Assembly: GCA_001940645.1 (NCBI GenBank)
Contig: MDVS01000025.1
Coordinates: forward strand, 1-64,000
Direction of reading: 5' to 3'
DNA length: 64,000 bases
DNA from: Candidatus Heimdallarchaeota archaeon LC_3
GTDB taxonomy: Archaea; Asgardarchaeota; Heimdallarchaeia; Hodarchaeales; LC-3
The translations under genes were made by a program, and so were the position numbers. Under the pieces are notes generated by a model, which was not told the origin of the DNA, did not search any database, and was given only the letters and a program-made list of their open reading frames with translations. Shown here piece by piece: positions 53,178 through 61,626 of this stretch (positions within the stretch are counted from its first letter, which is position 1; every line of letters begins with the position of its first letter).

Positions 53178-54515
53178 TTAATTGTACTTGTTTAAAGAAT
53201 AATGAAAATTGTAGAAATAATAAACTAATTCATTTAGATGCTGTTTAGAGAATTCTGAATCTAGATCATTATTTAATCTAACTTTCCCAAATAGCAATGA
53301 GTTCATTTGAGTTTTTTGTTTTTCGACTTCAAATAATTTAGTATAATTTGGAAGACTAAGGTCTTTTGATTTACTAATAAAATCATTTAAAATTGTAAGA
53401 GAATCTTGAAATAGACCACTAATTAAGAAGTGTTTTGCTTTTAATAAGTTTATTTTAAAAATGGTAGATATCGAAGAATGTTTTTCTGCAAATTTTTCCA
53501 TTAATAGCAGTTTATCAAATAATTCAACAAAAACTTCTTTTGACATTTCGATTTGTAATCTCTTAAGAGTTTTTTCAATAAGTAACTCATTCATAATAAA
53601 TATGTATTTAATTTCAACATTTTTATGATCATCAGATTCTAAAAAGTTTTTCAGAATCATTTCTTGGTTTTTACAATCATTAAACCAGATGATATTAATA
53701 ATATTATCAAAGACATCATTTTCTCGTAATGCTCTTTTATAATTCTGGTATTTTATTTGAAAATATTCATCTACTTTTAATTGATCTTGAAAATGACGTA
53801 CCAATCCGATATCGATTAAATTTTTACAGATATAATAGTAATTCTTGACCTTTTCACTAAAATTCAAACTTATTTTAAATGTTTCAATACCAACTTCAAA
53901 TTTGTTCATGGCCTGATGTAAAGATCCGATTTGATTTATAATAACTGGTAGATAATTGAAGAATTCAGAATCTTGTGCAATGGTCAGAGCTTCATTACAA
54001 GTCTCCATACAATGACTGTATCTACCCTGTTCCTTATAAATCTCCCCAATTAATAAAAGAATTTGTAATTTAGTTTTTTCTAATAAATCTTGATAATTAT
54101 TATCGACTATATCTTGATAATAATTTAATCCATCATCATAATTCCCATTTAGAGAGTAACAGTGGTATTTTTCAATATAAAACAAGTGGAGTAAATTTTT
54201 CAAATTTGGTGTCTTAACAGATTGATGTAACAGCTCAGATATTCCTCTCTCAATGAGATTTAATGCATTATCTATCTTTCTTTGAATAATTTCTTTTCTT
54301 GATTGATAATATAAAACAAAGAGTCTTATCTCGGTGTTGTTATAAAATTTCTTTTGTAAATATAACAAAATTTCTGATAATAATGCAAAATCTCTCTGAA
54401 GTAAGAAATTCTCAATCATTTCTAAAAGCTGATGAGGAGGGTATAGACCATTTTTAACATTTTGAATATCAAGTTGAGGGGGAAAATCGGAGTGATCACT
54501 ATCCATTTGTGGCAA
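53178..54515 (-). CDS. TPR-repeat protein
   Basis: A 445-residue all-helical protein with tetratricopeptide-type repeats. The clearest units are YSLNGNYDDGLNYYQDIVDN (about 130-150), LIGEIYKEQGRYSHCMETCNEALTIA (about 165-190) and QIGSLHQAMNKFEVGIETFK (about 205-225), with helix pairs continuing to the C-terminus. TPR stacks bind partner proteins. No enzymatic domain. It is divergent from the Rab-like GTPase at 54833, with about 320 bases between; a functional link with that GTPase is possible but not shown. Confidence 0.75.
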   Translation of the reverse strand: MPQMDSDHSDFPPQLDIQNVKNGLYPPHQLLEMIENFLLQRDFALLSEILLYLQKKFYNNTEIRLFVLYYQSRKEIIQRKIDNALNLIERGISELLHQSVKTPNLKNLLHLFYIEKYHCYSLNGNYDDGLNYYQDIVDNNYQDLLEKTKLQILLLIGEIYKEQGRYSHCMETCNEALTIAQDSEFFNYLPVIINQIGSLHQAMNKFEVGIETFKISLNFSEKVKNYYYICKNLIDIGLVRHFQDQLKVDEYFQIKYQNYKRALRENDVFDNIINIIWFNDCKNQEMILKNFLESDDHKNVEIKYIFIMNELLIEKTLKRLQIEMSKEVFVELFDKLLLMEKFAEKHSSISTIFKINLLKAKHFLISGLFQDSLTILNDFISKSKDLSLPNYTKLFEVEKQKTQMNSLLFGKVRLNNDLDSEFSKQHLNELVYYFYNFHYSLNKYN

Positions 54516-54832
54516 ATCTGTATAAAATCCTTAAAACAGCAATAATTTGCCATTAATTAGCAATAATTTAAGAATTAAGGTTATCGAATAATGTTTTGAT
54601 TTTTCAATTAATTAAAAAAACTTTCTTTCATTATAATTGTTTCTTTAATTTCGTAAAGAGTTATATCACTTATAATATAGTAATCATGAGTCCACTTTTG
54701 TTTTGTAAATATATTCCTCAATAAAATCTTTTGCCTGAATAGGAATTGTAAAGGAATACAGTATATCTATACATTAGGATAGGCAAGAATATTAACCATT
54801 AAACATTTTATAGTTATGACCATATGAAATAG
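54516..54832. other. Divergent intergenic region
   Basis: About 320 bases between TPR and GTPase genes. AT-rich with several TATA-like runs; no gene. A run tatatctatacattagg about 70 bases before the GTPase start may be its promoter. Confidence 0.4.
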
Positions 54833-55375
54833 ATGATGTTAGAATACGTGTTTAAAATAATTATTGTTGGAGATTCTGGTGTAGGGAAAACAACTGCAAT
54901 AAAGCGATTTATTGAAGGGGGTTTTGTTTCTGATACTAAAGCAACTATTGGTATGAATTTCTCATTCAAGCAATTATTTCTTAATTTGAACGATTCTAAT
55001 AACAACCCGGTAAGAATTTCATTACATATTTGGGATACAGGTGGTGAACAACGATTTCGTGATATTCTTCGTTTTAATATGAAGGGTACGAAAGGATTAA
55101 TTATCGCTTTTGATGGTACATCTTTGATCACCTTTGAATCATTGTCTCAATGGTTAGAACTAATTAAGCTTTATATCGATTTTAACTCTATTCCTGCAAT
55201 ATTAATATCTACTAAATATGATCTTAAAACAGAAATAAATACTAATTTACTCAAACCTTTTTTAAGAAAATACAATATAAGTGAATACTATCCAACTAGT
55301 GCTGTAACAGGTAAGAATATTAAGTCAGTATTTAAAAAATTATGTCGGTTAATGATAAACAAAACCTCATTATAA
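54833..55375 (+). CDS. Rab/Ras-like small GTPase
   Basis: A 180-residue GTPase close to eukaryotic Rab/Ras in plan. G1 GDSGVGKTT (13-21), G2 threonine in KATIGMNF, G3 WDTGGEQRFRDI (Gly-Gly-Glu where Rab has Ala-Gly-Gln: the catalytic Gln is preceded by Glu), G4 STKYD (the N of NKxD is T), G5 TSAVTGKNI. The protein ends MINKTSL, without a prenylation cysteine, so membrane attachment, if any, is not by the eukaryotic route. The altered G4 may lower guanine specificity. Neighbours are two-component and TPR genes. This family is a hallmark of Asgard archaea. Confidence 0.9.
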   Translation: MMLEYVFKIIIVGDSGVGKTTAIKRFIEGGFVSDTKATIGMNFSFKQLFLNLNDSNNNPVRISLHIWDTGGEQRFRDILRFNMKGTKGLIIAFDGTSLITFESLSQWLELIKLYIDFNSIPAILISTKYDLKTEINTNLLKPFLRKYNISEYYPTSAVTGKNIKSVFKKLCRLMINKTSL

Positions 55376-55452
55376 CCAATGGGGGTAAAGGAAAGAATAA
55401 AAAAATAATACTTAATTATTCTAAATTTTTTTCACAAGGATGAAATATTAAT

Positions 55453-55725
55453 TTGAGTAGAGTAGTTATAATAAAAGAATATTTAGAAATCTATTCTAAG
55501 AATAAGTTTCAGGAAATTTCATTTACTAAGAAACTTAATAACTTTCATTCCAACCTATATTACGATATAAATACGTTATATCATGATATCGTAAAATTCC
55601 TATATAAACTGGGTAGGATAGCCAAAGCTAAGAGATTTAAGAGAATACATAGAAAAAACCAATTTTTAATTGATATTTTCAGAATTCAAAAGAAATTAAG
55701 AATTAAAATACAAATAATTCATTAA
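55453..55725 (+). CDS. Small basic hypothetical protein
   Basis: A 90-residue very basic, helical protein starting with TTG; AAGGATG lies about 13 bases upstream. The C-terminal half is almost entirely K/R/I/F (RIAKAKRFKRIHRKNQFLID). It could bind nucleic acid. No motif. It lies between the Rab-like GTPase and the pseudo-receiver. Confidence 0.45.
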   Translation: MSRVVIIKEYLEIYSKNKFQEISFTKKLNNFHSNLYYDINTLYHDIVKFLYKLGRIAKAKRFKRIHRKNQFLIDIFRIQKKLRIKIQIIH

Positions 55726-55780
55726 AAGTTAAATGAAATTTTAGATGCATAGGTGACTGGTTAATATTTCAAAAACCGAA

Positions 55781-56158
55781 ATGATTAATTTCTCCATTTT
55801 ATTAATTGAAGATTCTACTCAAGAAAATTCATTGTACAAGTCGTTAAGGAATAGTTTCTTATCAGCCTCAATATTCTCAACAAAGGATTTAGACCAGTCC
55901 TGTGAAATTATTAAAACCATGAAACTTGACGTAATTATTCTAAACACTCCTTTTTCTTTCAAAGAAGGCATTAAAATTACTGAAACAATTCAAAAACACC
56001 TTCCCAATGTTAGACTCTATATCTATACAGAAAAGGATTTTCAAACATTTGTTAAAAGAGATAAGATACATATAGAAATTTTTAATAAAATCTTCGATCA
56101 TCCATTGAACATTATTAGAAATATTACAGAAGTAACGCAAAAGGATAAGGAAAAGTAA
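55781..56158 (+). CDS. Pseudo-receiver domain protein
   Basis: A 125-residue protein with the alpha/beta pattern of a CheY-like receiver. The first strand keeps an acidic pair (ILLIEDSTQ), but the phospho-acceptor position reads LDVIILNTPF with Asn in place of Asp, and the conserved lysine region (IFNKIFDHP) is altered. Hence it probably cannot be phosphorylated and acts as a binding module. Single-domain, no output. It stands among active receivers and kinases. Confidence 0.65.
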   Translation: MINFSILLIEDSTQENSLYKSLRNSFLSASIFSTKDLDQSCEIIKTMKLDVIILNTPFSFKEGIKITETIQKHLPNVRLYIYTEKDFQTFVKRDKIHIEIFNKIFDHPLNIIRNITEVTQKDKEK

Positions 56159-56517
56159 TAAGAATTTAAGTTAAGAAAAAAAGATATTTGAGAACTGGAG
56201 TGAAATAATATAATGTCTTGTATTTTACTTATGGATTCACTAATTAGACTTGCTCAGAATTTTTTTAATTATTTGTGTCCTTTCTGAGATTGTGTCAACG
56301 GTTGAAATAGGAAGAGAATGTAACAGAAAGCGAATCGCTAAATGGAAGACAGTTATTCATTTTTCATATGGGGAAATATTCATGGATAGGGAAATTGCTG
56401 GGTTTAAAAAGTTTTTCAGAGACAAGAATTAAAGCATTATTAGAAAAAACCCTGAATTCTCAGTTTATTTTCTCTTATTGACTCACTATTAGTATTATAA
56501 ATATTTTGAGTGGTAAT
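56159..56517. other. Intergenic region
   Basis: About 360 bases. Two short overlapping frames (24 codons from 56213 and 60 codons from 56250) are present in different frames and could be a frameshifted small gene, but neither has a recognisable product. Confidence 0.35.
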
Positions 56518-56748
56518 TTACGGTTCAATAATCATTGTAAACGTTTTATCAATAAATTCAATTGTTCTGATGTTTTTTGTAATAATAGCTTTCAATGTGT
56601 CCAAATTCTCAGTTTCAAGCCTGATTATCAAATCATAGATCCCATAGACAATATTCGATTCGATTACATATGGGATCTTTTTCAATTCCCAATATATCTC
56701 TCTTTCTTTACCTGTTTCAGCGTTGATAAGAACGAATGCACCAGACAT
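56518..56748 (-). CDS. Stand-alone Lrp/AsnC ligand-binding (RAM) domain
   Basis: A 76-residue protein matching the C-terminal ligand-binding domain of Lrp/AsnC regulators without the DNA-binding part: AFVLINAETGKEREIYWEL, then VIESNIVYGIYDLIIRLET (the central VyG.yDl motif), then LKAIITKNIRTIEFIDKTFT. Such SARP-type stand-alone domains are common in archaea; they assemble with full Lrp proteins or sense amino acids. It begins at ATG 56748. A second RAM domain is cut by the right edge of the window. Confidence 0.85.
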   Translation of the reverse strand: MSGAFVLINAETGKEREIYWELKKIPYVIESNIVYGIYDLIIRLETENLDTLKAIITKNIRTIEFIDKTFTMIIEP

Positions 56749-57416
56749 GAGTAAGCCATTCCAATTTGATAATTAGCAACTTTCTAATTTTAAAGAACTG
56801 AACAAATTCATTTGTTTCTAAGCAAAGATATCCCCGACATAAAATAATTATGGGTTAAAAAATTTACATAGAAATTATTGGTTTCTGAAGTTAGTATTAC
56901 CATTTTAAGAAGTTGGAAAAATGAATTTTCGTTTTGAAACTTAAGAAAATAAGAGAAAGCATTAGAGAATTCCAAACGAACTCAAAAAGTTTTTTCGAGA
57001 ATTAAGTCGGATACTATTTTAACGCAAAAATTCTGTCGGATAAACTATATATTAAGTATTTTATTGCTTATTCATTAAATCTAATTAGTATTTATTTCAT
57101 TAATAGTTATTATATTATTATGAACATTATTATCACTTTTATTATTTTAAAAGAGAGAAAGAGAATTGAAAATTAATATATACAAAAGAACGAAAATAAT
57201 CAGTTAATGTAAAACAAAATAAAGTTATTCAATATGGAGAAGGAAAAAATTAAGATTACTGGATTAGCACACGAAGTACACAGGCTTACAACCGGCAGCA
57301 ATTTCTAATAGTTTAGTCCGTTTAATTTATTACGAGCGGGTAAAAATGGAAAAACCTTTACAAGCGGAGTGAACATTTTTTGAAATGGTTATTTAATTTC
57401 AATTTTATAAAATCTG
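56749..57416. other. Long AT-rich intergenic region
   Basis: About 670 bases before the receiver remnant. A 24-codon frame begins at 57234 (MEKEKIKITGLAHEVHRLTT...) with no recognised content. Several TATA-like runs near 57045 and 57110. No RNA gene or repeat identified. Confidence 0.45.
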
Positions 57417-57518
57417 GTGATCAGTCTGATCCCTGAGAAAATTACTATTCTTCATGTAGATGATGAATCTAAATTTTTAGAAATACCTAAACGATACTTA
57501 ACAAAATTACAAGTATAA
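57417..57518 (+). pseudogene. Truncated receiver-domain remnant
   Basis: The frame from GTG 57417 to TAA 57518 reads ...PEKITILHVDDESKFLEIPK then RYLTKLQV. This is the first strand and helix of a CheY-like receiver (compare ISVLHVDDDENFLEMTQIF in the next gene) and then stops. No phospho-acceptor strand follows in any frame before the next gene. Best read as the remnant of a duplicated receiver gene; a short expressed fragment cannot be excluded. Confidence 0.6.
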
Positions 57519-57539
57519 TTGAATTGAAATTATCAAGAA

Positions 57540-57544
57540 GGAGG
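57540..57544 (+). promoter_or_regulatory. Strong ribosome binding site
   Basis: GGAGG (in agaaggaggaaaa) ends 7 bases before TTG 57552 and fixes that TTG as the start of the REC-kinase gene rather than the ATG at 57561. Confidence 0.75.
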
Positions 57545-57551
57545 AAAAAAT

Positions 57552-58730
57552 TTGAACACTATGAAAAAGGATATAGATAGAGATCAGAATCATGATATTC
57601 AAAATGAACTGACCATCTCAGTGCTTCATGTGGATGATGATGAAAATTTTTTGGAAATGACACAAATTTTTATCAAAAAAATAGATAAACCGATTAGAAT
57701 CGACATTACAACTTCCCCTGAAAAAGCTCTCTATAAATTACGTGAAACTGAATATGATATTATTATTTCAGATTATTTAATGCCCAATATGAATGGATTG
57801 ACCTTATTGAAGGAAATTAGAAAAATTGATCAAGAAATACCATTTGTTATGTTGACTGGACGAGGACGAGAAGAGATAGCCATAGAAGCTATAAATTTAG
57901 GAGCTGATTATTATTTACAAAAGGGAATTGGGATTGATTCTTTATTTGCTGAACTAAATAATATTATAATTAAAATTACTCAAAGAAAAGATGCGTTAAA
58001 AGCACAATCAAAAGCTGAAAACATTCTCAAACTTCAACAAGAGGAAGCATCACTCTATTTGGATGTTGTGACTCATGATCTGAACGGATATCATCTATCA
58101 GCAAAGACTTTTTTAGAAATATCATTAGATAAACATATTTTATCTAAGGATGCAGAAATTATTGTACACAAAGCAATAAAAAACATTATTCGTGCTAATA
58201 CTTTATTGAATACTGTTACAGTATTGATGCAGCGAAAATTTGATCTGAATTATGACTTACAACCTGTAAATGTTCTTATGGCTCTCGAAAGAATTAAAAA
58301 AGATCTTTTATCAATATTTCCTAATCGTGCAATTATTATTGAGACTGGCACAATTCCCCCACAGATCAATATCCTTGCAGATATGCTTTTTGATCAAGTT
58401 CTTCTCAACTTATTCACTAATGCTATCAAAAATGATAATCATGAAGAAATTAGTATCCTTGTTTCTTTAGATAAGAATAATAAAGTGTGTTTGTTGAAAA
58501 TTTCAGATTTTGGTCGTGGAATTCTTCCTGAAAGGCGAAAAAAACTATTATTAAGTTCCGGAGAAATTGACAGAGATAATATTTATTCTGGTGTCGGATT
58601 AAAGATTGTTAAAGCTTTAATGGATCGTTATCGAAGCCAAATTTGGATAGAGGATAGAATATTAGGGGATTATCAGCAAGGAACTAGAATAACTTTGAAA
58701 TTACACCTAACGACAGACCGACTTACCTAA
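57552..58730 (+). CDS. Receiver-histidine kinase hybrid
   Basis: A 392-residue protein with a receiver before the kinase. Receiver: VLHVDDDENF, D74 in IIISDYLMPNMNG, T in VMLTG, K124 in YYLQKG. Kinase: H175 in LDVVTHDLNGYHLS, N-box VLLNLFTNAIKND, G1 SDFGRGILPE, G2 YSGVGLKIVKAL, end TRITLKL. The arrangement REC-HisKA-HATPase is common in archaea, where the receiver is thought to regulate the kinase in the same protein. No membrane helix. It follows a truncated receiver remnant. Start TTG supported by GGAGG. Confidence 0.85.
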   Translation: MNTMKKDIDRDQNHDIQNELTISVLHVDDDENFLEMTQIFIKKIDKPIRIDITTSPEKALYKLRETEYDIIISDYLMPNMNGLTLLKEIRKIDQEIPFVMLTGRGREEIAIEAINLGADYYLQKGIGIDSLFAELNNIIIKITQRKDALKAQSKAENILKLQQEEASLYLDVVTHDLNGYHLSAKTFLEISLDKHILSKDAEIIVHKAIKNIIRANTLLNTVTVLMQRKFDLNYDLQPVNVLMALERIKKDLLSIFPNRAIIIETGTIPPQINILADMLFDQVLLNLFTNAIKNDNHEEISILVSLDKNNKVCLLKISDFGRGILPERRKKLLLSSGEIDRDNIYSGVGLKIVKALMDRYRSQIWIEDRILGDYQQGTRITLKLHLTTDRLT

Positions 58731-58990
58731 TAAATAACTGAGAAAAGTACTAAAGAAAAATTTTATCCATATTATTGTAAGAAATATATTTTTCAGGAAT
58801 AAAATTATCGATTCAGCTTTGTTATCATGTTTTTTCCATTAATTTTTATGATTCAATCTTTCACCCACTCCTGATTGGGATAAAATTTGAGTGATTACGG
58901 TAATCAAAAGAAATAATTAATTAGAAGATAATTTGATTTTATTATTTAAAATATGCATACAAGAACAATATTACAGTAAATTATATATAA

Positions 58991-59209
58991 GTGTCCAATT
59001 ATTTGAACAAAAAGAATAATTTAATAGGAGTTAATTCGATAAAACAATTAGGAAAGACCTCATTACAAATAAATAAATTTGATTTAACTGGTGAGCTTAC
59101 AAATAAATTTAAAGTTAAGCATGATTTAGATAATTTATACTTACATATACAATTTTTCCTTTATTTACTTAACATTTTATTGTGTAATGGCAAAAGACGA
59201 TTTATATGA
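58991..59209 (+). CDS. Possible small gene coupled to the Rag-like gene
   Basis: GTG 58991 opens a 72-codon frame whose stop overlaps the ATG of the following gene in ATGA, the usual layout of coupled genes. The C-terminal part has a hydrophobic-aromatic stretch (LYLHIQFFLYLLNILL). Against it, a TATA-like run ttatatataag lies right at the start codon, so transcription might begin inside the frame. Function unknown. Confidence 0.35.
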   Translation: MSNYLNKKNNLIGVNSIKQLGKTSLQINKFDLTGELTNKFKVKHDLDNLYLHIQFFLYLLNILLCNGKRRFI

Positions 59210-60684
59210 TATTAGAATTTCAGATATACAGCTTATTTGAAGAAAAGTTATTTGAAAAAAATTTCCATTCTGTTATATCTCCTGATCAAACTATGATTAT
59301 CAATAAAACTATTCCTTCCTTAATCAGAGTTATAAAGAATCTCTTCAATATCAAAAGCACAAATTCGAAAATATTTTCTATTGCGGGTTTAAACCTACAC
59401 TTCAAAATCTTTAATGAAAACATTTATATAATAATAACATCTATAGGGTCAATTACTTCTATTTTTGACGATTTTATTAAAAAAATAGATACTACTATCA
59501 AAGATATTCTTGGTCTGGAACCAATTTTTGATTTAAATTCAAACCGATATTTTCTTAGAAAATTAGAATCTCTAAAAATTCTTGCCGAGGAGAAAATTCA
59601 AGATAAGAAACTATCACAAATAGGAGAAAAGAGTCAAGAAATTTCTGTTATGAGACAATCACTTGTTAATCAAAGTAAAAACAAGTATTTAATTATGGGA
59701 GCGGCATCAGCGGGTAAGAGTTCAATAATAGCACAATTTTTTGAAAGTTGGAACCAAGAACAATTATTAAACATTAAACCAACCGTATTATCTGCGATTA
59801 AGCAATTCGATGATAATTACACTAAAGAATCATTTTTAATTAGGGATTTAGCAGGACAAGCAGTTTATAAGAAGAAACATTTAGAGGATCCTAAGAATTT
59901 TGAAAACGTTAATAGTTTAATATTTGTGATTGATATCCAAGATACGAAAAATTATAGCATTGTTCAAACATATTTCATTGATATTTTAAATAAACTAAAG
60001 ACTCAAAAACATAATCCATTAGTATCAATCTTCTTACACAAGTACGATCCGCCAATCAGAGAGAAAATATCTAATCAATTGTTATTTTGGATAGAATGGT
60101 TAGAAGAGATTTTTAGTAAAGAGGAATATCGATCCTTACATTTAAATTTTCATCTCTCATCTATACTGGATAGTACAGCTAAAGAAGCTTTAGCACGGAC
60201 ATTATTATTTACTCTTCCTCATTGGTTCTTGGGTCAAACTATTCAAAATGAGCTAATCATTAAATCAGCCAATAGTCTATATCCAGTGTTTGGACAATTT
60301 CACAAAGTTCTAACGGAAATTGAACAAGACCAAATTAAGAATGAATTATATCAAGCATCATATTTATTTGGATTGGAAGTAGCTAATGAAATTGTATCCA
60401 ATTGGATAAAATATATGGTAAAAGATGAAGAATTTATAAAGAGTTTTAATTTAACTAATCAGATATCTGATGTGGAAATAAAAACATCTGAAGAAGAAAA
60501 AAAAATCGAATTTTGTTTTAAGTGCCCACTTAAAGAAGAATTGAAAGTTCATCCTTCAATTTGTGAAATTACTCATGGATTATTTCAAGGAGTCGGTCAA
60601 TTAATTGGATTTCCAAATGCAAAAATGAAAACTACCCAAATCAGAAATAAAAGTGAGTATTGCATTATTGATTTGTCGTATTAA
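59206..60684 (+). CDS. Longin-like / Rag-like GTPase / V4R fusion
   Basis: A 492-residue protein of unusual plan. Residues of about 1-110 (ILEFQIYSLFEEKLFEKNF ... FKIFNENIYIIITS) have the strand order of a longin-like or roadblock-like domain. Residues 160-350 are a GTPase most like Gtr/Rag or Arf-type: G1 GAASAGKSS (165-173), T193 as G2, G3 DLAGQ (214-218), strand LIFVIDIQD, G4 HKYD (278-281, H for N), and SSILD near the G5 position. The C-terminal 110 residues end in a V4R-type module: FCFKCPLKE..., SICEITHGLFQGVGQLIG, and NKSEYCIIDL with the cysteine pattern of that family. In eukaryotes Rag GTPases work with longin/roadblock proteins; here they are in one chain with a ligand-binding-type domain. 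Confidence 0.75.
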   Translation: MILEFQIYSLFEEKLFEKNFHSVISPDQTMIINKTIPSLIRVIKNLFNIKSTNSKIFSIAGLNLHFKIFNENIYIIITSIGSITSIFDDFIKKIDTTIKDILGLEPIFDLNSNRYFLRKLESLKILAEEKIQDKKLSQIGEKSQEISVMRQSLVNQSKNKYLIMGAASAGKSSIIAQFFESWNQEQLLNIKPTVLSAIKQFDDNYTKESFLIRDLAGQAVYKKKHLEDPKNFENVNSLIFVIDIQDTKNYSIVQTYFIDILNKLKTQKHNPLVSIFLHKYDPPIREKISNQLLFWIEWLEEIFSKEEYRSLHLNFHLSSILDSTAKEALARTLLFTLPHWFLGQTIQNELIIKSANSLYPVFGQFHKVLTEIEQDQIKNELYQASYLFGLEVANEIVSNWIKYMVKDEEFIKSFNLTNQISDVEIKTSEEEKKIEFCFKCPLKEELKVHPSICEITHGLFQGVGQLIGFPNAKMKTTQIRNKSEYCIIDLSY

Positions 60685-60727
60685 TTTTTTTGAAAGTATT
60701 TATTTAAATGTCGAATTAATGTTCACA

Positions 60728-61621
60728 TCAATGATCTGGGAGGAGAATTTTAGAAATCTCTTGCCAAGAACCGATTAAGTCCCAGACATCTGAAGATTTG
60801 ATTTTTTTTTCAATTTTTTCAAAAATTTTTTTTATATGTAGCGAATCAAAGTATGTTATTTGTGGAGCAATAGTACATAGCATAAATTGACGCTGATTTC
60901 CCCGTACACTAGTATCAAAAATTGACCCAAAATAAATATATCCGAACCGGTTGAGGTTTCGTATTTGGAGTAAGACTCCTTCTCCATGTTCATAATCTTC
61001 ATGACCATAAATCGCTACTGTTGTCTGAAATAATTGTACACCAATTTCATTTATTGAAATTTTTATTGAATAGTCCTTAGGAAAAACATCTTTAATAACC
61101 GGTCCTAATTCTTCATCCCAAAAAGCATAAAACAAACAAATATCTTCTTGAAGAATTTTTCTTGTGTCAACATCCTCAACAAGTTTATTATCTAACATTT
61201 TCATAAACTTTTCATTAAATTTAGATAACTGCTTTTTTCTATGCAATTTTCCTTTTATAGAACTAAGTAATTCTTCTTCTTGAAATGGTTTAGTTATATA
61301 ATCATCTATCCCTAATAATTTTCCTAATTGAATATCTTCTGGAGTCGCTTTTGCTGATAAAAATATGAATGGGATGCTAAACCATTTAGGATTTTTCGAT
61401 ATTGTTTTAAAAAATTCATATCCGTCCATTTTTGGCATCATAATGTCACTTATAATTAAATCAGGTTTTCTATCTGAATTAGATAACGTATCAATGGCAT
61501 CAATTCCATTAGATGAAGTAATTATCGTATAATCGTTAAATTCAAGCATCATTTGAATATTTTTCAATATTTTTGGATTATCTTCAACAACTAAAATGAG
61601 TTCATCCATATTTGACACCAT
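60728..61621 (-). CDS. Response regulator with longin-like C-terminal domain
   Basis: A 297-residue protein. Residues 5-125 are a full receiver: ILVVEDNPK, D59 in LIISDIMMPKMDG, S89/A90 in IFLSAK, K111 in YITKPF. Instead of a DNA-binding domain, residues of about 160-290 form an alpha/beta domain with ICLFYAFWDEELGPVIKDVF, then FQTTVAIYGHEDYEHG, then FGYIYFGSIFDTSVRGNQRQ and a helix end. The DEELGP...RG.. pattern resembles longin-like domains (as in vesicle-trafficking proteins), found free in archaea. The ATG at 61621 lies 5 bases after the stop of the histidine kinase, its likely partner. Confidence 0.7.
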   Translation of the reverse strand: MVSNMDELILVVEDNPKILKNIQMMLEFNDYTIITSSNGIDAIDTLSNSDRKPDLIISDIMMPKMDGYEFFKTISKNPKWFSIPFIFLSAKATPEDIQLGKLLGIDDYITKPFQEEELLSSIKGKLHRKKQLSKFNEKFMKMLDNKLVEDVDTRKILQEDICLFYAFWDEELGPVIKDVFPKDYSIKISINEIGVQLFQTTVAIYGHEDYEHGEGVLLQIRNLNRFGYIYFGSIFDTSVRGNQRQFMLCTIAPQITYFDSLHIKKIFEKIEKKIKSSDVWDLIGSWQEISKILLPDH

Positions 61622-61626
61622 TCATG

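Noticed and set aside
56213..56432. Two overlapping short frames as a possible frameshifted gene
   Set aside because: Neither product resembles a known family and no consistent joined frame could be argued.
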